DNA of 64,000 nt. It comes from Bacteroides fragilis. GTDB taxonomy: Bacteria; Bacteroidota; Bacteroidia; Bacteroidales; Bacteroidaceae. Positions within the stretch are counted from its first letter, which is position 1, and every line of letters starts with the position of its first letter. A model generated the notes under the pieces. The model worked only from the letters and a program-made list of their open reading frames with translations. It had not been told where the DNA came from and made no database searches. Both the position numbers and the translations under genes were made by a program. Of the stretch, positions 7,217 through 16,490 are shown in pieces. Location of the stretch: the NCBI RefSeq assembly GCF_019583405.1, contig NZ_SZUU01000007.1, positions 186,001 to 250,000 of the forward strand, written 5' to 3'.

Positions 7217-8422
7217 ATGGAACAGAAAAAGAAAGTAGTGGTTGCATTCAGCGGAGGTCTCGATACCTCTTTCACTGTAATGTACCTGGCCAAGGAAAAA
7301 GGATATGAAGTGTATGCAGCATGTGCCAACACAGGTGGCTTCAGCGAAGAACAACTGAAACAGAATGAAGAGAATGCCTACAAACTGGGTGCTGTGAAAT
7401 ATGTCACACTCGACGTCACTCAGGAATATTACGAAAAAAGTTTGAAATATATGATATTCGGTAACGTACTGCGTAACGGTACCTATCCTATTTCTGTCAG
7501 CTCCGAACGTATTTTCCAGGCATTGGCCATCGCACGCTATGCGAAAGAGATCGGTGCGGAAGCCATTGCACACGGTTCGACAGGAGCCGGCAACGACCAG
7601 ATTCGTTTCGACATGACATTCCTTGTCATGACTCCGGGCGTAGAAATTATTACACTGACCCGTGATATGGCACTCAGCCGTCAGGAAGAAATCGACTATT
7701 TGAACCAAAACGGCTTCGAAGCAGACTTTACAAAACTAAAATACTCTTATAATGTCGGACTATGGGGTACTTCTATCTGCGGCGGAGAAATTCTGGACAG
7801 TGCACAAGGATTGCCCGAAACGGCTTACCTGAAGCAAGTAACGAAAGAGGGAAGTGAACTTCTGCGCCTTGAATTTAAGAATGGTGAACTTCACGCCGTG
7901 AATGGAGAAGTGTTCGAAGATAAAATTGCCGCCATCCAAAAAGTGGAAGAGATAGGTGCAGCTTACGGTATTGGCCGTGATATGCATGTAGGTGATACCA
8001 TCATCGGTATCAAAGGACGTGTAGGATTCGAAGCCGCCGCCCCGATGTTGATCATCGGCGCACACCGTTTCCTTGAGAAATACACATTGAGCAAATGGCA
8101 ACAATATTGGAAAGATCAGGTAGCTAACTGGTATGGTATGTTTCTTCATGAAAGCCAATACCTGGAACCGGTGATGCGTGATATCGAAGCAATGCTTCAG
8201 GAATCACAACGTAATGTGAACGGTACAGCCATCCTTGAACTCCGCCCGTTGTCATTCTCTACTGTCGGTGTAGAATCACAAGACGACCTGGTAAAAACCA
8301 AGTTTGGTGAATATGGAGAAATGCAAAAGGGTTGGACAGCCGAAGATGCAAAAGGCTTCATCAAGGTGACTTCTACCCCACTACGTGTTTACTATGCTAA
8401 CCATAAGGACGAAGAGGTATGA
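7217..8422 (+). CDS. argG: Argininosuccinate synthase
   Basis: A 401-residue cytoplasmic enzyme that joins citrulline and aspartate with ATP. The N-terminal PP-loop VAFSGGLDTSFTVMYL binds ATP, and HGSTGAGNDQIRFDMTF is the citrulline/aspartate-site signature. GRVGFEAAAPMLIIGAHR follows in the synthetase domain. The length is normal. The stop codon overlaps the argC start by 4 bases (ATGA), so translation is coupled. Confidence 0.96.
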   Translation: MEQKKKVVVAFSGGLDTSFTVMYLAKEKGYEVYAACANTGGFSEEQLKQNEENAYKLGAVKYVTLDVTQEYYEKSLKYMIFGNVLRNGTYPISVSSERIFQALAIARYAKEIGAEAIAHGSTGAGNDQIRFDMTFLVMTPGVEIITLTRDMALSRQEEIDYLNQNGFEADFTKLKYSYNVGLWGTSICGGEILDSAQGLPETAYLKQVTKEGSELLRLEFKNGELHAVNGEVFEDKIAAIQKVEEIGAAYGIGRDMHVGDTIIGIKGRVGFEAAAPMLIIGAHRFLEKYTLSKWQQYWKDQVANWYGMFLHESQYLEPVMRDIEAMLQESQRNVNGTAILELRPLSFSTVGVESQDDLVKTKFGEYGEMQKGWTAEDAKGFIKVTSTPLRVYYANHKDEEV

Positions 8423-9387
8423 TAAAAGCAGGAATCATTGGTGGAGCAGGATATACAGCAGGCGAACTTATCCGCCTGCTTATCAATCATCCCGAGACTG
8501 AAATCGTATTTATCAACAGTACCAGTAACGCCGGAAACAAAATTACTGATGTGCACGAGGGACTTTACGGAGAGTGTGACTTGACTTTTACAGACGAGCT
8601 TCCGTTGGAAGACATCGATGTACTGTTCTTCTGTACTGCTCATGGGGATACGAAGAAATTTATGGAAAGCCATAATATTCCGGAGGAACTGAAAATTATA
8701 GACCTTTCAATGGATTATCGCATAGCTTCACCGGATCATGACTTTATTTACGGCTTGCCGGAACTAAATCGTCGTGCAACCTGCACAGCAAAGCATGTAG
8801 CTAATCCGGGATGTTTCGCAACTTGCATCCAGTTGGGACTGCTCCCGCTGGCAAAACACCTGATGCTAAATGAAGACGTAATGGTAAACGCCATTACAGG
8901 AAGCACGGGAGCGGGAGTAAAACCCGGTGCAACCAGTCATTTCAGCTGGCGTAACAACAATATGAGTGTGTACAAAGCTTTCGAACACCAGCACGTTCCT
9001 GAAATCAAGCAATCGCTGAAACAACTCCAGAACAGTTTTGATGCGGAAATTGATTTTATCCCTTATCGCGGCGATTTCCCTCGCGGCATCTTTGCCACTT
9101 TGGTAGTGAAAACAAAAGTAGCATTGGAAGAGATCGTACGCATGTATGAGGAGTATTATGCCAAAGATTCGTTTGTCCACATCGTTGACAAAAACATAGA
9201 CCTCAAACAGGTGGTAAATACCAATAAATGTCTGATTCACCTGGAAAAACACGGCGATAAATTACTGATCATTTCTTGCATCGACAATTTATTGAAAGGT
9301 GCATCCGGGCAGGCTGTCCACAACATGAACCTGATGTTTAATCTGGAGGAAACGGTAGGCCTGCGCCTCAAGCCCTCTGCATTCTAA
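8419..9387 (+). CDS. argC: N-acyl-gamma-glutamyl-phosphate reductase
   Basis: A 322-residue NADPH-dependent reductase giving the N-acylglutamate semialdehyde. The Rossmann motif GIIGGAGYTAGELIRLL lies at 4-20. The nucleophile is Cys132 in NPGCFATC, and GSTGAGVKPG follows. The C-terminal segment LLKGASGQAVHNMNLMF is typical of the family. In Bacteroides the substrate is expected to be the succinylated form, from the pathway context. It overlaps argG by 4 bases, and argD starts 9 bases later. Confidence 0.95.
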   Translation: MIKAGIIGGAGYTAGELIRLLINHPETEIVFINSTSNAGNKITDVHEGLYGECDLTFTDELPLEDIDVLFFCTAHGDTKKFMESHNIPEELKIIDLSMDYRIASPDHDFIYGLPELNRRATCTAKHVANPGCFATCIQLGLLPLAKHLMLNEDVMVNAITGSTGAGVKPGATSHFSWRNNNMSVYKAFEHQHVPEIKQSLKQLQNSFDAEIDFIPYRGDFPRGIFATLVVKTKVALEEIVRMYEEYYAKDSFVHIVDKNIDLKQVVNTNKCLIHLEKHGDKLLIISCIDNLLKGASGQAVHNMNLMFNLEETVGLRLKPSAF

Positions 9388-9396
9388 GAAGAAACA

Positions 9397-10521
9397 ATGA
9401 ACTTATTTGATGTATATCCACTTTTCGATATAAACATAGTAAAAGGAAAGGGTTGTCGCGTTTGGGACGAGAATGGAACCGAATACCTGGATCTTTATGG
9501 AGGCCATGCCGTTATCTCTATCGGACATGCTCACCCCCACTATGTTGACATGATTAGCAAGCAGGTGGCAACCCTGGGCTTCTATTCAAACTCCGTAATC
9601 AACAAGCTGCAACAACAGGTAGCCGAACGTCTCGGAAAAATATCCGGATATGAAGATTATTCCCTATTCCTGATAAACAGTGGTGCCGAAGCAAATGAGA
9701 ACGCATTGAAACTGGCTTCGTTCCATAACGGACGTACCAAAGTGATCTCTTTTGGAAAAGCTTTTCACGGACGCACTTCATTAGCGGTCGAGGCCACAGA
9801 TAATCCTAAAATTATAGCTCCGATTAATGCCAACGGACACATCACCTACCTTCCACTAAACAACACAGAGGCTGTGAAAGCCGAATTGGCAAAAGGAGAT
9901 GTTTGTGCTGTCATCATTGAAGGCATACAGGGAGTTGGCGGTATCAAAATACCGACTCCCGAATTCCTGCAAGAGCTCCGTAAAGCCTGTACAGAACACG
10001 GAACAATCCTGATTCTGGATGAAATACAAAGCGGTTACGGACGTAGCGGCAAATTCTTCGCTCACCAATATGCCGGAATCAAACCGGATATTATTACAGT
10101 TGCCAAAGGAATCGGAAACGGATTCCCGATGGCCGGAGTGCTGATCAGTCCTATGTTTACACCCGTATATGGCATGCTTGGAACAACTTTCGGGGGCAAT
10201 CATCTGGCTTGCTCGGCTGCATTGGCAGTAATGGATGTCATCGAACAGGAGAATTTAGTAGAAAATGCAGCCAAAATCGGCTCCTATCTGCTGGAAGAGC
10301 TGAAAAAATTCAAGGAGATCAAAGAAGTGCGCGGATGCGGATTAATGATCGGAATGGAATTTGACCAACCGGTAAAGGAAATCCGAAGCCGCCTGATTCA
10401 CGAACAAAAAGTATTTACCGGTGCCAGCGGTACGAACGTAATCCGATTGTTGCCTCCTCTCTGCCTCAGCAAAGAGGAAGCCGATGAATTCCTCGCCCGG
10501 CTAAAAAAAGCACTCGGTTAA
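9397..10521 (+). CDS. argD: N-acylornithine aminotransferase
   Basis: A 374-residue class III PLP aminotransferase converting the acylglutamate semialdehyde to N-acylornithine (N-succinylornithine in this lineage, by inference). Visible motifs: NSGAEANENALKLA for phosphate binding, LILDEIQSGYGRSG with the PLP-contacting Asp, and the Schiff-base Lys237 in TVAKGIGNGFPMAG. Slightly short for the family but complete. It is last in the argR-argD unit, with a strong hairpin 26 bases beyond the stop. Confidence 0.94.
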   Translation: MNLFDVYPLFDINIVKGKGCRVWDENGTEYLDLYGGHAVISIGHAHPHYVDMISKQVATLGFYSNSVINKLQQQVAERLGKISGYEDYSLFLINSGAEANENALKLASFHNGRTKVISFGKAFHGRTSLAVEATDNPKIIAPINANGHITYLPLNNTEAVKAELAKGDVCAVIIEGIQGVGGIKIPTPEFLQELRKACTEHGTILILDEIQSGYGRSGKFFAHQYAGIKPDIITVAKGIGNGFPMAGVLISPMFTPVYGMLGTTFGGNHLACSAALAVMDVIEQENLVENAAKIGSYLLEELKKFKEIKEVRGCGLMIGMEFDQPVKEIRSRLIHEQKVFTGASGTNVIRLLPPLCLSKEEADEFLARLKKALG

Positions 10522-10547
10522 TAATCAGCATCCTTATAAGGAAAGTG

Positions 10548-10592
10548 AAAAAGTGAAAATACCTGCCACGTTTGCTCGTATTTTCACTTTTT
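10548..10592 (+). terminator. Terminator of the argR-argD unit
   Basis: Perfect arms aaaaagtgaaaatac (10548-10562) and gtattttcacttttt (10578-10592) with a 15-base loop and a terminal T run. Confidence 0.8.
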
Positions 10593-10597
10593 ACTTA

Positions 10598-10605
10598 TAC
10601 CTTTG
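10598..10605 (+). promoter_or_regulatory. proC promoter -7 element
   Basis: TACCTTTG matches TAnnTTTG and lies 28 bases before the proC ATG. The nearest TTTG upstream (10571-10574) is 23 bases away, longer than the usual 19-21, and overlaps the argD terminator loop. Confidence 0.55.
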
Positions 10606-10633
10606 TCAGAAACAGACTAAATAATTATATAAT

Positions 10634-11407
10634 ATGAAAGTAGCTATCATTGGTGCAGGAAATATGGGGGGCTCCATTGCCTGCGGACTGGCAAAAGGTA
10701 AGCTGATTCCGGCTTCCGATATAATAGTATCCAACCCCAGCATTGGAAAGCTGGAAGCACTAAAGAAAGAGTTTCCTTCTATTGCTATCACTCGCAATAA
10801 TGCTGAAGCTGCTACTGGTGCTGATATCGTGATTCTGGCTGTGAAACCTTGGCTGATCAGAGGTGTACTCCGCGAAATGAAACTAAGAAGCAAACAGATT
10901 CTGGTCTCTGTTGCCGCCGGTATCAGTTTCGAGCAATTGGCTCATGATGTAGTAGAACCCGAGATGCCAATGTTCCGTATTGTCCCCAATACAGCTATCA
11001 GTGAATTACAAAGCATGACACTGATTGCTTCGCGAAATGCCGGTCAAGAATTGGAAACACTGATGGTCAATCTATTCAGCGAGATGGGTATGGCAATGAT
11101 TTTGCCGGAAGACAAATTGGAAGCGGCTACCGCCTTGACTTCCTGCGGCATCGCTTATGTACTGAAATATATTCAGGCTGCCATGCAAGCGGGCATCGAA
11201 ATGGGAATCCGGCCATCGGATGCCATGGATATGATTGCCCAATCTGTAAAAGGTGCCGCCGAACTGATACTGAACAATGACACCCATCCGGGCGTTGAGA
11301 TCGACAAAGTGACTACACCCGGCGGAATTACCATTAAAGGCATCAACGAACTGGAGCATAATGGATTTACCTCTGCCATCATTAAAGCAATGAAAGCATC
11401 AAGATAG
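10634..11407 (+). CDS. proC: Pyrroline-5-carboxylate reductase
   Basis: A 257-residue enzyme for the last step of proline synthesis. The N-terminal Rossmann motif IIGAGNMGGSIACGL binds NAD(P)H. The C-terminal dimer domain contains SCGIAYVLKYIQA and TTPGGITIKGINELE, the substrate-site signature. It has its own promoter after the argD terminator. proB and proA are at 27.5-29.9 kb, so proline genes are split between two places. Confidence 0.95.
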   Translation: MKVAIIGAGNMGGSIACGLAKGKLIPASDIIVSNPSIGKLEALKKEFPSIAITRNNAEAATGADIVILAVKPWLIRGVLREMKLRSKQILVSVAAGISFEQLAHDVVEPEMPMFRIVPNTAISELQSMTLIASRNAGQELETLMVNLFSEMGMAMILPEDKLEAATALTSCGIAYVLKYIQAAMQAGIEMGIRPSDAMDMIAQSVKGAAELILNNDTHPGVEIDKVTTPGGITIKGINELEHNGFTSAIIKAMKASR

Positions 11408-11466
11408 TGGCCGGACGCTGTAATCACAAAATATAAAACAAATAATCACTAAACACTAAAATTAAT

Positions 11467-12021
11467 ATGGACGACCAAATTAAACAAATAGCAGAACGTC
11501 TGCGCGGATTACGTGACGTACTCGAACTGACGGCCGAAGACATCGCCCGTGATTGCGAGATTTCAGCGGAAGAATACCGCCTCGCGGAAACGGGAGATTA
11601 CGACATTTCAGTGAGTATGCTGCAAAAAATCGCACGTAAATACGGAATCGCTCTCGACGCTCTGATGTTTGGCGAAGAACCCAAGATGAGTAGTTACTTC
11701 CTGACCCGCGCAGGAAAAGGAACCAGTATTGAACGCACAAAGGCTTATAAATACCAGTCACTGGCAGCAGGTTTTATGAATCGGAATGCCGACCCGTTCA
11801 TTGTAACTGTCGAACCCAAACCCGACACCGAACCGATACACTATAACAGTCATAGCGGGCAGGAATTCAACCTGGTACTTGAAGGCCGCATGATGATCAG
11901 TATAGACGGAAAAGACTTGATATTAAACGAAGGGGACAGCCTGTACTTCAATTCAAAACTACCTCATGGAATGAAAGCACTCGACGGGAAAACAGTACGT
12001 TTCCTGGCAGTAATCATGTAA
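11467..12021 (+). CDS. XRE-family regulator with C-terminal cupin
   Basis: 184 residues. The N-terminal helix-turn-helix (about 6-62) contains LRGLRDVLELTAEDIARDC and a second helix pair ending in YGIALDALMFGE. The C-terminal cupin (about 108-182) has HSGQEFNLVLEGRMMISIDG and HGMKALDGK. Such proteins sense a small ligand in the cupin and control a neighbouring gene. It lies 17 bases before the acyl-CoA synthetase gene, which it probably regulates or serves; the ligand cannot be read from the sequence. Confidence 0.88.
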   Translation: MDDQIKQIAERLRGLRDVLELTAEDIARDCEISAEEYRLAETGDYDISVSMLQKIARKYGIALDALMFGEEPKMSSYFLTRAGKGTSIERTKAYKYQSLAAGFMNRNADPFIVTVEPKPDTEPIHYNSHSGQEFNLVLEGRMMISIDGKDLILNEGDSLYFNSKLPHGMKALDGKTVRFLAVIM

Positions 12022-12038
12022 TTATTTAAACAAACAAG

Positions 12039-13694
12039 ATGATAGATAGATTTTTATCTCAAACTTCCTTCAGTTCACAGGAAGACTTTGTGAAAAACTT
12101 AAAGATACACGTTCCGGACAACTTCAACTTCGGATATGACATAGTGGATGCCTGGGCTGCCGAACAACCAGACAAACCGGCTTTACTATGGACTAATGAC
12201 AAAGGTGAACACCGCCAGTTCTCTTTTGCGGATATGAAACAATATACTGACCGGACAGCCTCTTATTTTCAGAGCCTGGGCATCGGACATGGTGACATGG
12301 TCATGCTGATATTGAAGCGGCGCTATGAATTCTGGTTCAGCATCATTGCCCTGCACAAACTGGGGGCAGTCGTTATTCCGGCTACGCACCTGCTAACCAA
12401 GAAAGACATTGTATACCGTTGCAATGCAGCCGACATAAAAATGATTGTGGCTGCCGGAGAAGAAGTGGTCACCAAACACATTATAGATGCTATGCCGGAC
12501 TCTCCTACTGTAAAGCATTTAGTTAGCGTAGGCCCCGAAATACCCGAAGGATTTGATGACTTCCATCAGGGCATCGAGCATGCGGCGCCTTTCGTAAAGC
12601 CGGAACATCCGAACACCAACGATGACATCTCACTGATGTACTTCACCAGCGGAACAACCGGAGAGCCTAAGATGGTTGCACACGACTTCACTTATCCATT
12701 GGGGCATATCGTAACCGGTAGTTTCTGGCACAATCTGAAAGAAAACAGCCTCCATCTCACCATTGCCGACACCGGCTGGGGAAAAGCAGTGTGGGGAAAG
12801 CTATACGGACAATGGATTGCCGGAGCAAATGTATTCGTGTATGATCATGAAAAGTTCACTCCTGCCGATATATTGGAAAAGATACAAAATTACCATGTCA
12901 CTTCACTCTGTGCCCCTCCCACCATTTTCCGTTTCCTCATCCACGAAGACCTGACGAAATATGACCTTTCGTCATTGGAATATTGCACCATTGCAGGTGA
13001 AGCCTTGAATCCGGCTGTTTTCGACACATTCAAAAAGTTAACAGGCATCAAACTGATGGAAGGCTTCGGACAGACCGAAACCACACTAACAGTAGCCACT
13101 TTCCCGTGGATGGAACCCAAACCGGGAAGTATGGGTGTACCCAATCCGCAATACGATGTTGATCTGATCGATTACGAAGGACGGTCGGTAGAAGCCGGAG
13201 AGCAAGGGCAGATCGTAATCCGGACTGACAAAGGAAAGCCACTGGGACTGTTCAAAGAATATTATCGGGACGCCTCGCGTACACACGAAGCATGGCACGA
13301 TGGAATATACTACACTGGCGACGTAGCCTGGAAAGATGAAGACGGTTATCTATGGTTCGTGGGACGCGCCGATGACGTAATCAAAAGTTCCGGTTACCGT
13401 ATCGGTCCGTTCGAAGTGGAAAGTGCATTGATGACACATCCCGCCGTAGTAGAATGTGCCATAACCGGCGTTCCCGACGAAATACGCGGACAGGTAGTGA
13501 AAGCTACCATCATTCTGGCCAAAGAGTATCGTGAACGCAAAGGGGAAGATCTGGTAAAAGAGCTCCAGAATCATGTGAAGAAAGTCACAGCCCCTTATAA
13601 ATATCCACGCGTCATCGAATTTGTCGACGAATTGCCTAAGACCATTAGCGGTAAAATCCGACGAGTGGAAATTCGGAAGAATGACGAGAAATAA
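12039..13694 (+). CDS. AMP-forming acyl-CoA synthetase
   Basis: A 551-residue adenylate-forming ligase. Motifs in order: MYFTSGTTGEPKM (phosphate loop, about residue 200), ADTGWGKAVWGKLYG, GFGQTETT (about 345), YTGDVAWKDEDGYLWFVGR, DDVIKSSGYRIGPFEVE (hinge) and the catalytic Lys region PKTISGKIRR at the C terminus. The overall pattern is closest to medium-chain acyl-CoA synthetases; acetate, propionate or an aromatic acid cannot be excluded. It is co-transcribed with the XRE-cupin gene. Confidence 0.88.
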   Translation: MIDRFLSQTSFSSQEDFVKNLKIHVPDNFNFGYDIVDAWAAEQPDKPALLWTNDKGEHRQFSFADMKQYTDRTASYFQSLGIGHGDMVMLILKRRYEFWFSIIALHKLGAVVIPATHLLTKKDIVYRCNAADIKMIVAAGEEVVTKHIIDAMPDSPTVKHLVSVGPEIPEGFDDFHQGIEHAAPFVKPEHPNTNDDISLMYFTSGTTGEPKMVAHDFTYPLGHIVTGSFWHNLKENSLHLTIADTGWGKAVWGKLYGQWIAGANVFVYDHEKFTPADILEKIQNYHVTSLCAPPTIFRFLIHEDLTKYDLSSLEYCTIAGEALNPAVFDTFKKLTGIKLMEGFGQTETTLTVATFPWMEPKPGSMGVPNPQYDVDLIDYEGRSVEAGEQGQIVIRTDKGKPLGLFKEYYRDASRTHEAWHDGIYYTGDVAWKDEDGYLWFVGRADDVIKSSGYRIGPFEVESALMTHPAVVECAITGVPDEIRGQVVKATIILAKEYRERKGEDLVKELQNHVKKVTAPYKYPRVIEFVDELPKTISGKIRRVEIRKNDEK

Positions 13695-13804
13695 TCATGT
13701 CTCAAAAACAACAAAAAACAATCAAATACGAAATGGAACAAACGTTTGCAACAAAAGTGCTATAATCTGAACAGAAATTGTTCTTAAATGAACAAACAAC
13801 CTGC

Positions 13805-13812
13805 TATATTTG
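13805..13812 (+). promoter_or_regulatory. Promoter -7 element of the short DUF2007 gene
   Basis: TATATTTG is an exact TAnnTTTG match 31 bases before the ATG. A -33 element is less clear. Confidence 0.5.
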
Positions 13813-13842
13813 CACTCGTAACCATTAAACAATTAAGAGCAA

Positions 13843-14043
13843 ATGATAGTAAGCAGAAAGATTTCTCAGATTGAAGTGTTCGCAGGTAGTCCGTGGGAAG
13901 TGGCAAGTGTCAGAAGCCTCCTGAAAGCCGCATCTATCGAAGTGGCTATGAGAGACAAAGGTATAGACAGCATATTGCTTTCCGTCCCATGTGAATATTA
14001 CACAGCAGCAATGCGGGTAATCGGCGACCGGATAGTTTCATAA
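13843..14043 (+). CDS. Short DUF2007-type protein
   Basis: 66 residues. The segment IEVFAGSPWEVASVRSLLKAASIEV is clearly related to the 78-residue DUF2007 protein at 27181 (VEVFTGSPWEAEFIKGLLES). The family forms a small ferredoxin-like fold of unknown role, often described as a signal-transducing domain. This copy lacks most of the middle loop, going from one strand straight to VPCEYYTAAMRVIGDR. It has its own promoter and terminator, so it is probably expressed alone. Confidence 0.75.
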   Translation: MIVSRKISQIEVFAGSPWEVASVRSLLKAASIEVAMRDKGIDSILLSVPCEYYTAAMRVIGDRIVS

Positions 14044-14076
14044 ATGGTTTGTTAGATTAGGTTTGATTAGGAAAGT

Positions 14077-14113
14077 AAAGCCGGAATGTATCGTGTTGCA
14101 TTCCGGCTTTTTT
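14077..14113 (+). terminator. Terminator of the short DUF2007 gene
   Basis: aaagccggaatg (14077-14088) pairs with cattccggcttt (14099-14110), followed by more T. Confidence 0.8.
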
Positions 14114-14775
14114 GATTGACAGCACTTATATTCCATTAGTACTACTTTTGTTCTCACAAAAATAATGTTTTTTACCATTACAAGTCTACCGTGAAAATCT
14201 ACAGTTGTATTCACCCCTACAATGGCAAAACAACAGGACTACTTCTCCCACTCCGCCCAGTCATCCTTGGCAAAATCGACTTTCGATATTTTTAATGTCT
14301 GACTGTTGTCCGGTGTAAAAGCCACTTCCCTTCACACCCCCATTTCCCATATAGGGGCTTTAAAGCGTATGATTGCTTCAAGTCAAACAACTGTATTCAT
14401 CCCTACTTTTAAGACCTTGTATCGAAATTTATTATAATGAACCTCAATATCTTTACCTCAGCCTTGGTATACGGGCTCATGGTCCCCGGTATGCGGGCCC
14501 ATGGGCACAGGTACGTGGGCTTATGGGCACAGGTAACAGGGACAGGATAAAGAACAGACTATTTTCGACTAAACAATAAAAGGAAACAAGATACTTTAAA
14601 TGACGTATTTAGTTAATCGACACGCCACTTAATGTTGTAAATCAGTACATTATCTATTAAAAACTTCACTAATCTTCAGGTGGAAGATGGAAGATCGAAA
14701 TGTATCTTTTTGTAGGAGAAGCTAATATACGCACAGAGGACATGAACTATTTCTATATATTGCCTGTAATAAATT
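14114..14775. other. Intergenic stretch with a minisatellite
   Basis: About 660 bases with no supportable gene. The frame at 14373-14579 is produced by the G-rich tandem repeat at 14468-14546 and is not convincing. Confidence 0.5.
14468..14546. repeat. 22-bp tandem repeat, about 3.6 copies
   Basis: Units start at 14468, 14490 and 14512, with a partial unit at 14534. The shared core is gggc-ccatgggcacagg. Copies 2 and 3 are the most alike. It lies between genes and is far richer in G than its surroundings. Confidence 0.8.
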
Positions 14776-14807
14776 AAAAAGCCTCGTAAGCATTTGGCTT
14801 ACAAGGC
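14776..14807 (-). terminator. Terminator of the tRNA-Gly/tRNA-Leu unit
   Basis: On the minus strand gccttgtaag pairs with cttacgaggc and is followed by five U. It lies 18 bases past tRNA-Leu. Confidence 0.8.
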
Positions 14808-14824
14808 TTTTGGCTAGACGCTCG

Positions 14825-14908
14825 TACTCGAAGCGGGACTTGAACCCGCACAGCCGCAATGGCCAAAGGATTTTAAGTCCTTCGTGTCTACCATTCCACC
14901 ATTCGAGC
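14825..14908 (-). tRNA. tRNA-Leu (TAA)
   Basis: An 84-nt class II tRNA with a long variable arm. Acceptor arms are GCTCGAA and TTCGAGT, discriminator A. The anticodon loop in GGACTTAAAATCC gives TAA, and the T arm contains GGGTTCAAGTCCC. Confidence 0.95.
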
Positions 14909-14924
14909 ATCCTTTCAAAGAGAG

Positions 14925-14997
14925 AGCGGAAAACGAGACTCGAACTCGCGACCCTAACCTTGGCAAGGTTATGCTCTACCAACTGAGCTATTTCCGC
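14925..14997 (-). tRNA. tRNA-Gly (GCC)
   Basis: A 73-nt cloverleaf with acceptor arms GCGGAAA and TTTCCGC-like pairing and discriminator T. The anticodon stem AACCT/AGGTT encloses TGCCA, giving anticodon GCC. It precedes tRNA-Leu in one unit, 16 bases apart. Confidence 0.95.
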
Positions 14998-15013
14998 ATT
15001 TTTTCAACGGGTG

Positions 15014-15045
15014 CAAAGATAAGTAGTTTCTACCTTTCTGCCAAA
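15014..15045 (-). promoter_or_regulatory. Promoter of the tRNA-Gly/tRNA-Leu unit
   Basis: On the minus strand TTTG (15042-15045), a 20-base spacer and TATCTTTG (15014-15021): a complete Bacteroides promoter. Confidence 0.85.
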
Positions 15046-15100
15046 CTTTTTCCGATGAAAATATTTCAAGAAAGGTGGAAAAACATATTTTATAATCACA

Positions 15101-15133
15101 GACCATGCAAAAGAGACAACTCTCCGCATGGTC
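15101..15133 (-). terminator. Hairpin after argH
   Basis: Arms gaccatgc (15101-15108) and gcatggtc (15126-15133) with an inner gaga/tctc pairing, directly past the argH stop. There is no clean U run on the minus strand, so it may act as a 3' protecting hairpin rather than a strict terminator. Confidence 0.5.
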
Positions 15134-15141
15134 TAAATGGA

Positions 15142-16485
15142 TCATTTACGCCCCAACAAGGTCTTCTCCGCCTGTTCCATACCTTGAAAGTTGAAACCCT
15201 CGATGATACGTTGCATCAATGCGGAAATCTCATCATTACACAAATTGCCAATGCTTCCTTCATGGATGTGATGTACTTGCTTGTCATGCGAAAAGTGACC
15301 GGCTTCAATATCCAGTCCCACTTTCTTATAAGCATCCCGAAATGGCATACCTTCACGTGCCAGACGATTCACCTCTTCTACACTAAAAATAAAAAGGTAT
15401 TTATCATCATCGAGGATATGCTCATTCACCTTAATTTCATTCATGATATAGGTAGTCATCTGCAGACAATCTTTCAACTCCTGGAAAGCCGGCAAAAAGA
15501 CTTCCTTTATAATCTGTAAATCACGGAAATATCCGGAAGGCAGATTATTGGCAATCATCATAATCTGCTGCGGCAACGATTGTAGCTTATTACATTTGGC
15601 GCGTGTCAGTTCGAACACATCCGGATTCTTTTTATGGGGCATAATACTTGATCCGGTTGTACATTCATCCGGCAACTTCACAAAACCAAAATTCTGGCTA
15701 TTGAACATACAAGCATCAAAAGCCAATTTAGAAATCGTTCCTGCAAGCGTAGCCAAGGCAAAAGCAACATTACGTTCCATTTTTCCGCGTCCCATCTGGG
15801 CATACACTACATTGTAGTTTAAAGAATCGAATCCCAGCAATTCCGTAGTCATCGTGCGATTCAGCGGGAATGAAGAGCCATATCCGGCAGCGGAGCCCAA
15901 AGGATTCTTATTGCACATCTTAAAAGCAGCCTGCAGGAAAAGCATATCATCCACCAAACTCTCAGCATACGCTCCAAACCAAAGCCCGAACGAAGAAGGC
16001 ATCGCAATTTGCAAATGGGTATAACCCGGCATCAGAACATTCTTGTAACGCTCACTTTGACGAATCAGGACATGAAACAATTGCTCTACAGCCTCTGCTA
16101 CTTCTCTGATCTGAGTACGAGTGAAAAGTTTCAGATCAAGCAACACCTGATCATTACGAGAACGCCCGCTATGAATCTTCTTACCGACATCACCCAAACG
16201 ACGCGTAAGCATCAGTTCCACCTGCGAATGCACGTCTTCAACTCCTTCTTCTATTACAAACTCGCCTCTCTCCGCAGAAGCATATATATCTTTCAGTTCG
16301 GCCAGCAACTGAGCCAATTCCTCCTTTGTGAGTAATCCAATACTTTCGAGCATCGTGATATGAGCCATCGAACCAAGTACATCATGCTTTGCAAGATAAA
16401 GATCCATCTCACGGTCACGTCCAACGGTAAATCGCTCTATATCCTTATTTACCTCAACTGATTTTTCCCAAAGTTTCTGTGCCAT
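15142..16485 (-). CDS. argH: Argininosuccinate lyase
   Basis: A 447-residue tetrameric lyase that releases arginine and fumarate. The signature GSSIMPHKKNPDVFELTRAK holds the catalytic Ser and the flexible loop. HSGRSRNDQVLLDLKLF and YTHLQIAMPSSFGLWFGAYAE are further conserved blocks. It lies 5 bases after the SRPBCC gene, apart from the other arg genes and on the opposite strand to argRGCD. Confidence 0.95.
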   Translation of the reverse strand: MAQKLWEKSVEVNKDIERFTVGRDREMDLYLAKHDVLGSMAHITMLESIGLLTKEELAQLLAELKDIYASAERGEFVIEEGVEDVHSQVELMLTRRLGDVGKKIHSGRSRNDQVLLDLKLFTRTQIREVAEAVEQLFHVLIRQSERYKNVLMPGYTHLQIAMPSSFGLWFGAYAESLVDDMLFLQAAFKMCNKNPLGSAAGYGSSFPLNRTMTTELLGFDSLNYNVVYAQMGRGKMERNVAFALATLAGTISKLAFDACMFNSQNFGFVKLPDECTTGSSIMPHKKNPDVFELTRAKCNKLQSLPQQIMMIANNLPSGYFRDLQIIKEVFLPAFQELKDCLQMTTYIMNEIKVNEHILDDDKYLFIFSVEEVNRLAREGMPFRDAYKKVGLDIEAGHFSHDKQVHHIHEGSIGNLCNDEISALMQRIIEGFNFQGMEQAEKTLLGRK

Positions 16486-16490
16486 AGCTA

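Noticed and set aside
7037..7708. Minus-strand ORF of 223 codons opposite argG
   Set aside because: Antisense to the well-supported GNAT and argG genes; its His/Cys/Phe-rich composition is typical of antisense frames.
14373..14579. ORF of 68 codons
   Set aside because: Its length comes from the 22-bp tandem repeat; there is no promoter or start context.
14722..14982. Minus-strand ORF over tRNA-Leu and tRNA-Gly
   Set aside because: It consists of the tRNA genes themselves read as protein.
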